DNA of 64,000 nt from Bacteroidales bacterium (GTDB taxonomy: Bacteria; Bacteroidota; Bacteroidia; Bacteroidales; UBA932), in the NCBI GenBank assembly GCA_017560825.1, contig JAFZED010000073.1, positions 1 to 64,000 of the forward strand, in the 5' to 3' direction. Position numbers and translations under genes: made by a program. Below are positions 53,298 through 63,217 of this stretch, in pieces. Within the stretch, counting starts at the first letter, position 1. The number at the start of each line of letters is the position of its first letter. The notes beneath the pieces are model-generated. The model was not told the origin of the DNA. It was given only the letters and a program-made list of their open reading frames with translations, and made no database searches.

Positions 53298-53303
53298 GTC
53301 AGA

Positions 53304-54038
53304 TTATTTGACTTTACCATATCGGCGGTCGCGTTTTGCATAGGTTTCAAGCGCCTTTCTGAAATCATCCTTCCTGAAATCCGGCCAAAGGGTGTCGACA
53401 AAGAGGAATTCCGAGTACGCGCCCTGCCACAAGAGGTAGTTGCTCAGGCGGTTTTCACCTGAAGTCCTCACGATAAGGTCCGGGTCAGGAATACCGTCTG
53501 TAACAAGGTAGCGGCCGAAATCATCCATACTTACGGCTTCTATATCCTCAGGATGAGAAAGCATATCCATAGCCATCTTCTTTGCCGCCTGCAGAATGTC
53601 CCATTTTCCGCTGTAACTCAGGAATATGATGAGGGTCAGCACCTGATTGTCTTCGGTGCGTTTCATACAACGGTCAATCTCCTCGTTCAATTCCGGACCG
53701 AGCCTGTCCCTGTTGCCTAATACTACGAAACGGACACCATTATGGTCAAGCGAATCCATCTCATTTGCCATTGCCTTGACCATCAGGCCCATAAGGGTAG
53801 TGACTTCTTCGTCCGGGCGGTTCCAGTTCTCCTCCGAGAATGCAAAAAGCGACAGGTATTTCACACCTGTCTCAATGGCTGCCTCAACACAGGCACGCAC
53901 AGAATTCACACCCTCGAAATGGCCGTAAACCCTTTCCTTTCCTCTTTCCTTTGCCCAACGCCCGTTGCCGTCCATAATCATAGACACGTGGACAGGAATC
54001 TTATCTATTGACATATGTTTATCTGTTATTTCTGACAT
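53304..54038 (-). CDS. uppS: Isoprenyl transferase (undecaprenyl diphosphate synthase)
   Basis: 244 residues from 54038; the ATG at 54014 is an alternative that avoids overlap with nadK. Motifs: MIMDGNGRWAKERG, YLSLFAFSEENWNRP, YSGKWDI, DLIVRTSGENRLSNYLLWQ and SEFLFVDTLWPDF. Makes the lipid carrier for the cell wall. Confidence 0.95.
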   Translation of the reverse strand: MSEITDKHMSIDKIPVHVSMIMDGNGRWAKERGKERVYGHFEGVNSVRACVEAAIETGVKYLSLFAFSEENWNRPDEEVTTLMGLMVKAMANEMDSLDHNGVRFVVLGNRDRLGPELNEEIDRCMKRTEDNQVLTLIIFLSYSGKWDILQAAKKMAMDMLSHPEDIEAVSMDDFGRYLVTDGIPDPDLIVRTSGENRLSNYLLWQGAYSEFLFVDTLWPDFRKDDFRKALETYAKRDRRYGKVK

Positions 54039-54849
54039 CTTCGCCCCAGAACAGCTTCTCTGTCAGGGCGTCTATGAAATTTGACTTTTTGAGCCGGACA
54101 CGTTTAAGCGAAAACTGTGCCACACTTATGCCGATCTGAGTGTCGGCCGAGACAAGAGAAGTCCTGTTATCTGCTGTGAGAATCACCTTGTCATCACGGG
54201 AAATCATCCTGAGAGTGATCTCTGCACTGTCCGGAACCACCAGAGGACGGACATTGAGGTTATGAGGGGCAATCGGAGAGATAAGAAGCACCTTCGACTC
54301 GGGGAGAACAATAGGTCCTCCCGCGCTCAGTGAATATGCAGTAGAACCCGAACTTGTCGAAACTATCAGTCCGTCAGCCCAATAGGTAGGAAGACACACT
54401 CCGTCTATCGTCACATCCACGCCAAGCATAGCCGCCCCGTTCCTGTGGACCGTAAACTCGTTCAAGGCATAAGGCCAGGAATCCACTTCACCGCCTTCGC
54501 CCGTCTCCGAGCCAAGGATGACCGCCTTGAGCATAGCCCTGCTTTCCACGGTATATTCCCCTGCGAGGATTGCCTGTGCGACGTCAGACGGACGATTCTC
54601 CGACAGGAATCCCATACGTCCGAGGTTGACTCCCATCACCGGCACATCTTTCGCTGCAACGTACTTCGAAGCAGACAGGAAGGTGCCGTCACCACCGATG
54701 CTGAGCAGCATATCCACATCATCAGGAAGCGATTCACCATCAGTCAGATACACGAGTTCACACCCACCCTCGGCGAGTTCCTCGACAAGAGCTTTGAATC
54801 CGCGGTCTTCCTCCAGTCCCCTTTTCCCTATGTATATTGCTATCTTCAT
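54019..54849 (-). CDS. nadK: NAD kinase
   Basis: 276 residues from the ATG at 54849 (MKIAIYIGKRG); an earlier ATG at 54870 is close to the promoter. LLSIGGDGTFL holds the GGDG motif, with GVNLGRMGFL and SGSTAYSLSAGGPIV. Makes NADP. First gene of nadK-uppS-bamA-skp, overlapping uppS. Confidence 0.95.
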   Translation of the reverse strand: MKIAIYIGKRGLEEDRGFKALVEELAEGGCELVYLTDGESLPDDVDMLLSIGGDGTFLSASKYVAAKDVPVMGVNLGRMGFLSENRPSDVAQAILAGEYTVESRAMLKAVILGSETGEGGEVDSWPYALNEFTVHRNGAAMLGVDVTIDGVCLPTYWADGLIVSTSSGSTAYSLSAGGPIVLPESKVLLISPIAPHNLNVRPLVVPDSAEITLRMISRDDKVILTADNRTSLVSADTQIGISVAQFSLKRVRLKKSNFIDALTEKLFWGEDVRNNR

Positions 54850-54874
54850 ATTCAACCCATATTGATACAAACTT

Positions 54875-54923
54875 CAAAAATAGCACATTAATATAAATAA
54901 TTGAACTTTATTGTGTATTTTTG
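54875..54923. promoter_or_regulatory. Divergent promoters of nadK (minus) and pdxJ (plus)
   Basis: Minus strand TATTTTTG (54875-54882), 25 bases before the nadK ATG. Plus strand TATTTTTG (54916-54923), 23 bases before the pdxJ ATG. Both match TAnnTTTG. Confidence 0.6.
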
Positions 54924-54946
54924 TGTTTTGTAACGACATCACAGGT

Positions 54947-55666
54947 ATGACCAAGTTAAGTGTAAATATAAACAAGATCGCGACCATCCGCAACGCCAGA
55001 GGAGGCAGGATGCCGGATGTGGCGCTCGCTGCGGTGAACTGCGAGAAGTTCGGTGCAGAAGGCATAACAGTACATCCGAGGCCGGATGAAAGGCATATAA
55101 AATATGCCGACGTCAGGGAAATACGTCCTCTGATCACGACAGAATTCAACATCGAAGGCAATCCTATACCTTCATTCATCGACCTTGTCAACGAAAACAG
55201 GCCTCATCAGGTGACACTCGTCCCTGACGCTCACGACGCCATTACATCCGATTCGGGATGGGACACTGTCCGCAACAAGGATTTCCTCACTGAAATATGC
55301 GCCGAGTTCAGACGCAACGGCATCAGGACATCGATCTTCGTCGGAGCCGATCCGGCAATGGTGGAAGGTGCAGCGGCGTGCGGCGCAGACAGGGTGGAAC
55401 TGTACACAGAACCATATGCGGCTATGTTCCCCCAAAATCCGGAAGCAGCTGTCGCTCCTTTCATCAAGGCAGCCGAAATGGCAAGGGAATGCGGGCTCGG
55501 ACTTAACGCCGGCCACGACCTCAGCCTTGAGAATCTGGAGTATTTTATCCGCAATATTCCTTGGACAGACGAGGTTTCAATAGGCCACGCACTCATCAGC
55601 GACGCACTATATATGGGTCTGGAGCAAACAATAAAGGCATATCTGTCTAAAATTAAGATTTTTTAA
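54947..55666 (+). CDS. pdxJ: Pyridoxine 5'-phosphate synthase
   Basis: 239 residues from the ATG at 54947 (MTKLSVNINKIATIRNARGG). TIM-barrel enzyme making PNP from aminoacetone phosphate and DXP. Blocks: ITVHPRPDERHI, TTEFNIEGNP, DRVELYTEPYA and LGLNAGHDLSLEN. Full length. Confidence 0.95.
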   Translation: MTKLSVNINKIATIRNARGGRMPDVALAAVNCEKFGAEGITVHPRPDERHIKYADVREIRPLITTEFNIEGNPIPSFIDLVNENRPHQVTLVPDAHDAITSDSGWDTVRNKDFLTEICAEFRRNGIRTSIFVGADPAMVEGAAACGADRVELYTEPYAAMFPQNPEAAVAPFIKAAEMARECGLGLNAGHDLSLENLEYFIRNIPWTDEVSIGHALISDALYMGLEQTIKAYLSKIKIF

Positions 55667-55667
55667 C

Positions 55668-55675
55668 TACCTTTG
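55668..55675 (+). promoter_or_regulatory. Promoter -7 box of the OmpH-like lipoprotein gene
   Basis: TACCTTTG, directly after the pdxJ stop; leader of about 50 bases. Confidence 0.6.
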
Positions 55676-55733
55676 TTGCTTGTCCGCACATAATGCGACA
55701 CTTTAAGAATTCTAATAAATAATTTTACTGATA

Positions 55734-56327
55734 ATGAAAAAAGCATCACTTATTCTCTGCGCCATCGCTGTGATGGGTGCAGTTTCTTGCAACAACGCAG
55801 CTACTACTGATTCAGCTGCAACAACTGAGACAGCAGCCGCTGCAACTGAAGGAAAGATCGTTTATGTAGACCTCGACAGAATCCTTATGGATTACGATAT
55901 GGCAAACGACCTCAGATCAGTGGTTGAGACCAAGGTAAACAACATCCAGGCTGAGATCAACAGAAAGGGCCAGAAGCTCGAGAAGGACGTAGCGGCTTAC
56001 CAGGAGAAGATCCAGAAGGGTCTTATGACACGTTCAGTTGCTGAGGCACAGGGTCAGAAGCTCCAGCAGCAGGAGCTCGAGTTCAACAACTACGCAGCTC
56101 AGAAGCAGCAGGAGATCAACGAGGAGCAGATGGTGATGATGAACCAGCTCGGTGACGCAATCCAGACTTACCTCACAAAGTATCAGGCAGAGAAGGGTTA
56201 CGCAATGATCCTCACAAACTCAGGCGGAGCTCCTGTAATCGCTGCTGATGCATCACTCGACATCACTGAGACAGTCCTCGCAGGACTCAACGAAGAGTAC
56301 ATCAAGACTAAGAACACAAAGGAGTAA
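55734..56327 (+). CDS. OmpH/Skp-like lipoprotein
   Basis: 197 residues. Lipoprotein signal ends GAVSC (Cys19), then an Ala/Thr-rich linker (20-40), the OmpH core strand IVYVDLDRILMDYDM and a long coiled coil (about 60-150). A second Skp-like protein beside the one at 50,078, but membrane-anchored. Confidence 0.88.
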   Translation: MKKASLILCAIAVMGAVSCNNAATTDSAATTETAAAATEGKIVYVDLDRILMDYDMANDLRSVVETKVNNIQAEINRKGQKLEKDVAAYQEKIQKGLMTRSVAEAQGQKLQQQELEFNNYAAQKQQEINEEQMVMMNQLGDAIQTYLTKYQAEKGYAMILTNSGGAPVIAADASLDITETVLAGLNEEYIKTKNTKE

Positions 56328-56330
56328 TCA

Positions 56331-57452
56331 TTGAAAATAGCAATACTGTCCTGTTTCTATCCCTATCGAGGAGGAATTTCTCAGTTTAACGCCTGTCTGT
56401 ATGGCGAACTGAGCAAACACAATGTTGTCAGGGCCTTCAATTTCAAGAGGCAGTACCCTGAATTCCTGTTCCCGGGAAAGACTCAATTTGTGACAGCGGA
56501 CGACGAGGCCGTGCCGGTGGAGAGCATATCTCTGCTGGACACGGCCAATCCTTTTTCTTACTACAGCACCTACAAGGCCATCAGAGATTGGGAGCCCGAC
56601 CTGCTTATAGTAAGGTACTGGATGTCCTATTTCGCCCCTTCTTTGGGCTATATAACCAGAAAAATGAAGAAACATTGCAAGGTGATCTCCATCCTTGACA
56701 ATGTCATACCGCACGAGCCTCACTTCTTCGACACGCCCCTGACAAAGTACTTCCTCAAGGGAAGCAGCGGCAGCGTGACCCTCTGCGAGGCCGTGTCAAA
56801 GGATCTGCTCAAGATCCAGCCGCAATCGCATTACACTGTCATTCAGCATCCTCTCTACTCTCATTTCGGACAGAAGAAGGACAGGGCTGAAGCAGAAAAG
56901 AAGCTCGGCCTTCAGCCGGGCAGAAAGAACATCCTGTTCTTCGGACTCATCCGCACATACAAGGGCCTTGACATACTGCTGGAAGCATTTGAAAAACTTA
57001 CCGACGACTACCAGCTGATCATCGCCGGAGAACCGTACGGGTCATTCGACAAGTATCAGGAAATAATCGACAGGATGCCTGAAGGAAAGAACATATCGAT
57101 GAATCTCAAATATATAAAGGATTCTGAGGTAACGGATTATTTCTCGGCTGCGGACGTGGCTGTGCTTCCGTACAGGAGCGCCACCCAGAGCGGCATCAGT
57201 TCGGTTTCATATCACTTTGAAGTGCCGATGATCGTGACGGATGTCGGCGGACTCAAAGAGACAATAGGTGACGCAGGCACGGGACTTGTGGCACCGGTAG
57301 GGACTCCCGAAGCTATATACTCTGAGATCATCCGGTATTTCAGCGACCCTTCCATCAAGGAGGACTGCATAAGGAACATCCGCGAGGAGAAGGAAAGACT
57401 ATCTTGGAAATCATTCGCCGACAGGCTTTTGGAATTTGCCGGCACACTATAA
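56331..57452 (+). CDS. Family-4-type glycosyltransferase
   Basis: 373 residues, TTG start at 56331, 3 bases after the previous stop (MKIAILSCFYPYRGGIS). GT-B fold: N-terminal FYPYRGGISQFN, C-terminal NILFFGLIRTYKGLDILLEAF, ADVAVLPYRSATQSGISS and the EX7E-like stretch. Probably adds sugars to surface glycans. Acceptor unknown. Confidence 0.9.
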   Translation: MKIAILSCFYPYRGGISQFNACLYGELSKHNVVRAFNFKRQYPEFLFPGKTQFVTADDEAVPVESISLLDTANPFSYYSTYKAIRDWEPDLLIVRYWMSYFAPSLGYITRKMKKHCKVISILDNVIPHEPHFFDTPLTKYFLKGSSGSVTLCEAVSKDLLKIQPQSHYTVIQHPLYSHFGQKKDRAEAEKKLGLQPGRKNILFFGLIRTYKGLDILLEAFEKLTDDYQLIIAGEPYGSFDKYQEIIDRMPEGKNISMNLKYIKDSEVTDYFSAADVAVLPYRSATQSGISSVSYHFEVPMIVTDVGGLKETIGDAGTGLVAPVGTPEAIYSEIIRYFSDPSIKEDCIRNIREEKERLSWKSFADRLLEFAGTL

Positions 57453-57461
57453 GGAAAAGAT

Positions 57462-59240
57462 ATGAAGAGAAATGTTATCATAAAGGTGATGACAGCGCTT
57501 GCCCTGACAATGGGAAGTGCTGCGGCCGCTCTCGGACAAGAGTACCAGAACACCCCTGTAACCATATCAAAGGACAAGGTAAGACACAACGGCGAAGTGT
57601 GCTACTCGCACATCGTGAAGGAAAGGCAGACGCTCTACTCGATCAGCAAGGCATATAATGTCTCTATCGAAGATATATATAAGTACAACCCTTCGGTGAA
57701 GGAGAATGGTCTGAAGATCAACACGATCCTTATCATCCCTATTGCGGGAGAAGCCACCCAGACCAATGCAGACGTGGCTGTGGAGATGGCAGCAGAGCCG
57801 GTTGTCGAGGCTGTGGCAAAGACAGAGGAGGCGCAGACGCCTGTTGCTGAAACAGTGTCTGAACCTGAGGTAAAGCCTGAAGTAAAGGTTGAGCCAGTAA
57901 CAGAGCCGGAAGACGAAGACATAGTCATAAAGAGAAAGACTCACACTGTAAGGTGGTTTGAGGACCTGGACACCATAGCAGAAAAGTATGGAGTGACTGT
58001 TGAAGCCCTTATGGAGATCAACGGACTCACAGGCAGGAAACTCACAAAAAGACAGAAGCTCATCATCCCTACAGAGGAGGAGGCAGCTCAGGCGCAGGCC
58101 GATGACAATGGCCTTGAAGACGGGGAGACACTTCTGGATGCCCCAGACACAACTGCAGTGACAGACACTCTGATGCTTCCGGAGATGCCTTCAAAGAAGA
58201 TTGTAGACCTCAGTCTTATGCTCCCTTTCAATGCTTCATCTGCAAAGGGAAGCTCAAGCAACAACATCGACTTCTATAGTGGAGTTCTTCTTGCAATCTA
58301 TGAAATGTCACAGAACGGAGTGAGCACATCACTCGACACCTACGACATAGCGGATGGAAAGATAAAGACTGACCTCGACAGCTTGAAGAACGAGAATGTC
58401 GTGATCGGACCTGTGTCGACCGGAGACCTCACAAGACTCTTCAAGACAGCACCGGAAGACAAGATGGTCGTGTCACCGCTTGATCAGAGGGCTGAAAAGC
58501 TCGTGTATGAGCACAGCAATATGATCCAGGCACCTACACCATACAGCGTGATCTACACCGACCTTATGGCCTGGATGAAGGAAGACCTGCAGGAGGGCGA
58601 CAGGGCAATAGTTGTCACAGAAAAAGGAGCCAGGGCAACCGAAGCAGTTCAGGCTATGATGGCTGCAGTAGACTCGTCAAAGATCGAGTATAAGGCGTTG
58701 TCCTACAGCATCCTCGAAGGAAGGGACGTTCCGGAATCCCTCGCCTGGCTTATGACAGAAGACGAAACAGCCTCAAACAGAGTCTTCATCGCATCAGAAA
58801 GCGAGGCATTTGTAAACGATGTTGTGAGAAACCTCAACGTAATGATTCACAAGAAGTACAAGGTAGTACTCTATGCTCCGGGCAGGATCAGAAACTTTGA
58901 GACAATCGAAGTGGACAACTTCCACAACAGCAACCTGCACGTCAGCCTCGGCTACTACATCGACTACGATGACGCCAAGGTAAAGGAGTTCCTCCTCAAG
59001 TACAGGGCCCTTTACAACTCAGAGCCTACCCAGTTCTCATTCCAGGGTTATGACCTTGCAAAGTACTTCATCGGGCTCTGCTCTAAGTACGGAGAGAACT
59101 GGACACAGAAACTCGAGTCTTCAGACAGCAAGATGCTTCAGAGCATCTTCCGATTCAGAAAGACTGAGGCAGGAGGCTACATCAACACTGGTGTACACCG
59201 TCTTGTCTATGGAGAAGGTTATCAGATAATTTCCAGATAA
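57462..59240 (+). CDS. LysM protein with periplasmic-binding-like C-terminal domain
   Basis: 592 residues. Signal peptide (1-25). Two LysM units: HIVKERQTLYSISKAYNVSI (about 50-93) and HTVRWFEDLDTIAEKYGVTV (about 160-205), which bind peptidoglycan, split by a Glu/Val-rich linker. The C-terminal region (about 250-590) resembles a type 1 substrate-binding fold, as in LpoA-like proteins (VVDLSLMLPFNAS, NVVIGPVSTGDL). A cell-wall synthesis cofactor role is possible. Confidence 0.85.
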   Translation: MKRNVIIKVMTALALTMGSAAAALGQEYQNTPVTISKDKVRHNGEVCYSHIVKERQTLYSISKAYNVSIEDIYKYNPSVKENGLKINTILIIPIAGEATQTNADVAVEMAAEPVVEAVAKTEEAQTPVAETVSEPEVKPEVKVEPVTEPEDEDIVIKRKTHTVRWFEDLDTIAEKYGVTVEALMEINGLTGRKLTKRQKLIIPTEEEAAQAQADDNGLEDGETLLDAPDTTAVTDTLMLPEMPSKKIVDLSLMLPFNASSAKGSSSNNIDFYSGVLLAIYEMSQNGVSTSLDTYDIADGKIKTDLDSLKNENVVIGPVSTGDLTRLFKTAPEDKMVVSPLDQRAEKLVYEHSNMIQAPTPYSVIYTDLMAWMKEDLQEGDRAIVVTEKGARATEAVQAMMAAVDSSKIEYKALSYSILEGRDVPESLAWLMTEDETASNRVFIASESEAFVNDVVRNLNVMIHKKYKVVLYAPGRIRNFETIEVDNFHNSNLHVSLGYYIDYDDAKVKEFLLKYRALYNSEPTQFSFQGYDLAKYFIGLCSKYGENWTQKLESSDSKMLQSIFRFRKTEAGGYINTGVHRLVYGEGYQIISR

Positions 59241-60911
59241 TCAGGATAAAAGCGATTTCGCATTAGCGATTGCGGCATCTGTCAGCTCAGAACCGCTGAG
59301 CATACGCGCAACTTCGAGAACTCTCTGCTCTGCGGAGAGTTTTTCTATTGTAGACACAGCCTTCGATGTGGAAGGATCTATGGTCTTTGATACGAGATAA
59401 TGTGCAGATCCCTTTGCTGCGACCTGAGGAAGGTGAGTGATCGCAAACACCTGCATATATGCACCCATAGAGCATATCATAGAGCCCATCTTGTCAGCGA
59501 CACTGCCAGAGACTCCGGTGTCGATCTCATCGAAGATCATTGTAGGCATATTGGTGTACTTCGCCATCATTGCCTTGAGAGAGAGCATTATGCGCGACAT
59601 CTCACCTCCCGAAGCACATTTAGCCACATCGACTGCATTTCTTCCTGTAGCAGAGAACCTGAACTGGATCTGATCGCGGCCTGTTGCTCCTACAGGGGCC
59701 GGAAGCAGCTCTACTTCGAACACTGCATACGGAAGCTCCAGATCGCGGATTGAGCCTGTGATAGTCTCTGCAAACGCATCCACAGAAGAAGCTCTTCTGT
59801 TATGAAGCTCATCTGCAACAGATTGGAGAGACTTCTGAACCGCCTTGATTTTAGAGAGAAGTTCCTCGCGTTTTTCTTCCAGCTGAGTCGAATCAAAAAG
59901 GGCCTCGGACAGGCTGTCCCTCAGTGCAATGAGTTCAGCCTCTGTCCTGCACGAATGTTTCTGAAGAAGGCCGTACAGGAGTGACATACGATCCTCGACT
60001 TCTTCCAGTCGCGACTCGGAAAGTTCTGTACGTGAATTGATTGACGAGATTTCTGACAGGATGTCGTCCAGCTCTCTACGGCACGAATCTATCCTGTCCG
60101 CAAGTTCGGACACTTCAGGAATGTACCTTGACACCTTGGAAAGAGCCTTGTCTGCTTCCTTGAGAACAGAATCCACCGACAATGTCTCCCCCATAGATGA
60201 GGCTGCAGTGAAAAGTTCTTCCACACTGCAGAGGCTTGTCTTGATCTCCTCTGCATTGGCCAGCTGCCTCTGCTCGATTTCGAGCTCTTCGAGCTCTCCC
60301 TCCCTGAGCCCTGCCGCCTCAAGCTGACGGTACTGGGCCTCGTTATAGTCCTTCTCCCCTGCCAGACGCGCCAGACGGGCATCCAGAGCAGAGAGCTCCG
60401 AATTCAGCGTACCTAGCTCGCGATACAAGGCTGCACATTCCTCGCGAAGCTGGGAATTGCCCGCATAATGATCAAGGATGTTCAGCTGGAAACTCTTGTC
60501 TGACAGCAGGAGGGTCTGGTGCTGGGAATGTATGTCGACCAGACGTGATGATATCTCCTGAAGAACGTTTACCGGAACCGGCGAATCGTTGATGAACGAA
60601 CGCGACCTTCCGGAACGGTTGACCACCCTCCTCACTACGAGGTGGCCCTCTTCCCACTCCACTTCATTTTCTTCGAGGACCTCTTTCAAAGAAAGGTCTG
60701 AGGTCTCGAATTCGGCCTCCACCACGCAGTTGTCTGCGCCTTCAGAGACCATTGCGGCATCAGCCTTGGCTCCCATAAGAAGAGACAATGCTCCAAGCAA
60801 GATAGACTTACCTGCACCTGTCTGACCTGTAATAATGATCAGACCCTCTGGAAAATCGATTTCCAAAGAGTCTATCAATACATAATTCTTTACCTGAAGC
60901 CGGCTGAGCAT
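59241..60911 (-). CDS. recN: DNA repair protein RecN
   Basis: 556 residues. SMC-like: Walker A GQTGAGKSILLGAL at about 28-41, coiled-coil arms (about 150-370), signature ASGGEMSRIMLSLK and Walker B MIFDEIDTGVSGSVAD. Acts in double-strand break repair. Convergent with the LysM gene with no gap. Third gene of bamD-rpoZ-recN. Confidence 0.95.
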   Translation of the reverse strand: MLSRLQVKNYVLIDSLEIDFPEGLIIITGQTGAGKSILLGALSLLMGAKADAAMVSEGADNCVVEAEFETSDLSLKEVLEENEVEWEEGHLVVRRVVNRSGRSRSFINDSPVPVNVLQEISSRLVDIHSQHQTLLLSDKSFQLNILDHYAGNSQLREECAALYRELGTLNSELSALDARLARLAGEKDYNEAQYRQLEAAGLREGELEELEIEQRQLANAEEIKTSLCSVEELFTAASSMGETLSVDSVLKEADKALSKVSRYIPEVSELADRIDSCRRELDDILSEISSINSRTELSESRLEEVEDRMSLLYGLLQKHSCRTEAELIALRDSLSEALFDSTQLEEKREELLSKIKAVQKSLQSVADELHNRRASSVDAFAETITGSIRDLELPYAVFEVELLPAPVGATGRDQIQFRFSATGRNAVDVAKCASGGEMSRIMLSLKAMMAKYTNMPTMIFDEIDTGVSGSVADKMGSMICSMGAYMQVFAITHLPQVAAKGSAHYLVSKTIDPSTSKAVSTIEKLSAEQRVLEVARMLSGSELTDAAIANAKSLLS

Positions 60912-60922
60912 AAGTAATTATA

Positions 60923-61240
60923 TTACTCGTCCTGCTTTGCCATTCTGTAGAAGACTTCGCCTTCCTGGAACTCCTCGATTGCTACGAGGCTTGGCTTAGG
61001 CTGTCTTTCATAATATTTTGAGATCTCGATCTGCTCACGGTTCTCGAACACTTCCTCCATTGTGTCTCTTTCGTTCTTGAACTCATCGAGCTTTCTTGTA
61101 AGTTCCTTCTTCTCCGCAATAGCGATCTGGTTTGCTCTCTTGGCGAGAACCACTACTGACTCGTAGATGTTGCCTGTAGGTGCAGCGAGGTCGCTGAGGT
61201 CTCTTGTAAGAGTGTTTGTAGGTGTTTTCTTAGTTGCCAT
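60923..61240 (-). CDS. rpoZ: RNA polymerase omega/Rpb6-like subunit
   Basis: 105 residues. GNIYESVVVLAKRANQIAI is the omega/Rpb6 helix core. An acidic helical extension follows (ENREQIEISKYYERQPKPS). Bacteroidetes omega proteins have this length. 11 bases before recN. Confidence 0.88.
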   Translation of the reverse strand: MATKKTPTNTLTRDLSDLAAPTGNIYESVVVLAKRANQIAIAEKKELTRKLDEFKNERDTMEEVFENREQIEISKYYERQPKPSLVAIEEFQEGEVFYRMAKQDE

Positions 61241-61333
61241 CTGTATAAAATTTCTTCTGTTAAACTTTCTTTTCCGGGAGCGATGTGGAATCCCTCCATA
61301 TTATTATACCCCCGTAATTCAAGAGAGTTTCAA

Positions 61334-62221
61334 TTATTTTTTGCTGTTTTTTCTTTCTTCCTTGAGAAGGGCCTTTCTCTCCTTCGCAAAATCCCTGTCT
61401 GTCATCTCCTCGTCTTCGATGGCCACATCCCTTCCAAGGGCTCTCTGGGCCTTCTTGTAGACATTGTCCAGCTCTCTGCGGTACTTTGACTCTGGAATCT
61501 CGCCGATGAAGTTGTAGTAGTCATCAATGAAAGTAAGATACCTTTCCTTCTGCTTTGCCTGCACACTGTTAGCAGCATAGTTGTAAGAGGACATTGCTAT
61601 ATAATAAAGGATGTCCTCTCTATATATGTTCTCGGAATCTTCCTTGAGCACATTTCTGAAAGCTACGCGAGATGCCAGATAATCCTCCATCTTATAGTAG
61701 AGTTTGGCACTTTCGTATGCCTTGCGGTCCAGTCTCTCACCAAGATCCAGGAGCATATCCTTACAGGTCTGCATATGAGGAGTTTCCGGGAACTCAAGCA
61801 TATATTCGGAGATCTCTGTCATAGCCTTATAGGTAGGCTGCTGGTCGAGTTCGTACCTGAGTGTCTCACGATAGAGGCAGTCCAGTCTGAGGTACCTTGC
61901 CTCAGAAGCGAACGGGCTTCTCGGATAGTTCTCGAGGAAGTTCTCGAAGTTGGTCTCCGCAGTGTAATAATCTTTGAACTTATAGTTGCTCAATCCCCAG
62001 TAGAATCTGACGGTGTCGTCCCTCTCGGTTCCGTTTGTGAGCATAGACAGGGACTCGAACATAGTTCCTGCCTTTGAATACTTGCCTTCATTGAAAAGCT
62101 GGAAGGCCAGTTCATACTTTGCATCGGCGTCATTACTGCCAAGGAGAACCTCGTACTGTGTCTTGCACGACGAGAAAAGCACCAGGGCGATAAGGGCCGG
62201 GATAATAGTCTTCAATTTCAT
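61334..62221 (-). CDS. bamD: Outer-membrane assembly lipoprotein BamD
   Basis: 295 residues from the ATG at 62221 (MKLKTIIPALIAL); the longer frame upstream overlaps trxB. Lipoprotein signal ends LFSSC (Cys19). TPR helices: YELAFQLFNEGKYSKAGTMF, FENFLENYPRSPFASEARYL and YKMEDYLASRVAFRN. Partner of BamA. 93 bases before rpoZ. Confidence 0.92.
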   Translation of the reverse strand: MKLKTIIPALIALVLFSSCKTQYEVLLGSNDADAKYELAFQLFNEGKYSKAGTMFESLSMLTNGTERDDTVRFYWGLSNYKFKDYYTAETNFENFLENYPRSPFASEARYLRLDCLYRETLRYELDQQPTYKAMTEISEYMLEFPETPHMQTCKDMLLDLGERLDRKAYESAKLYYKMEDYLASRVAFRNVLKEDSENIYREDILYYIAMSSYNYAANSVQAKQKERYLTFIDDYYNFIGEIPESKYRRELDNVYKKAQRALGRDVAIEDEEMTDRDFAKERKALLKEERKNSKK

Positions 62222-62231
62222 CTTCTGACTG

Positions 62232-63155
62232 TTAAAGCATTTTGAGGAATTTCTCTGCATCAAGCGCTGCACGGCAGCCTGAAGCGGCCGCTGTAATCGC
62301 CTGTCTGTAAAGCGGATCCTGCACATCACCTGCAGCGAAGACTCCTGGGACATTTGTCTTGGAAGTCTTTCCGTCTGTCACGATGTAGCCTTCCTTGTCC
62401 ACTTCGATCCACTCACGGAACACGTCTGAGTTCGGATGATGACCGATAGCAAGGAAAAATCCGTCGACAGCTATATCAAAAACCTCGCCATCCTTTCTGA
62501 CAAGCCTTGCTCCTGTCACGCCGTAAGCGTCGCCAAGCACTTCCTGAGTGTTGCAGTTCCACAGAACTTCGATGTTTTCTGTCGCCATAACGCGGTCCTG
62601 CATTGCCTGAGAAGCTCTGAGGACGTCTCTGCGGACGATCATATATACCTTCTTGCAAAGACCTGCAAGGTAAGTAGCCTCCTCACAAGCTGTGTCACCG
62701 CCTCCTACGACAGCAACAGTCTTCTTTCTGTAGAAGAAGCCGTCGCAAGTAGCGCAGGCTGACACTCCAAGGCCTCTGTACTTGAGTTCTGAGTCAAGTC
62801 CGAGGTACTTTGCTGTAGCACCTGTCGCGATGATGAGTGTCTCTGCCTCTACCTCCTTCTCACCGTCGATGACGAGTTTGAACGGTCTTTCAGACAAGTC
62901 TGCCTTTGTGATGGCTCCTGTGCGGATCTCTGCACCAAGACGTACTGCCTGAGCTCTCATTGTGTCCACAAGCTGCTGGCCTGAGATACCGTTCTCGAAA
63001 CCAGGGTAGTTCTCGATGTCTGTTGTGGTGGTAAGCTGTCCACCTGGCTGGACACCCTCGTAAACTACAGGTGAAATGTCAGCTCTTGAAGCATATATAG
63101 CCGCTGTATAACCCGCCGGGCCGCCTCCGACGATAAGGCACTTTATTCTTTCCAT
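62232..63155 (-). CDS. trxB: Thioredoxin reductase
   Basis: 307 residues from the ATG at 63155 (MERIKCLIVGGGPAGYTA); a longer frame starts upstream but begins near the promoter. FAD motif GGGPAGYTAAIYAS, redox pair CATC near 134-137 and NADPH motif VVGGGDTACEEA, then GVFAAGDV. Reduces thioredoxin. 10 bases before bamD. Confidence 0.97.
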   Translation of the reverse strand: MERIKCLIVGGGPAGYTAAIYASRADISPVVYEGVQPGGQLTTTTDIENYPGFENGISGQQLVDTMRAQAVRLGAEIRTGAITKADLSERPFKLVIDGEKEVEAETLIIATGATAKYLGLDSELKYRGLGVSACATCDGFFYRKKTVAVVGGGDTACEEATYLAGLCKKVYMIVRRDVLRASQAMQDRVMATENIEVLWNCNTQEVLGDAYGVTGARLVRKDGEVFDIAVDGFFLAIGHHPNSDVFREWIEVDKEGYIVTDGKTSKTNVPGVFAAGDVQDPLYRQAITAAASGCRAALDAEKFLKML

Positions 63156-63200
63156 ATTATATGTATTACAACTTGATTTGCAATTTGTTATTCCAACCTG

Positions 63201-63208
63201 CAAATATA
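63201..63208 (-). promoter_or_regulatory. trxB promoter -7 box
   Basis: TATATTTG on the minus strand, 45 bases before the trxB ATG. Confidence 0.5.
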
Positions 63209-63217
63209 ACTATTTTT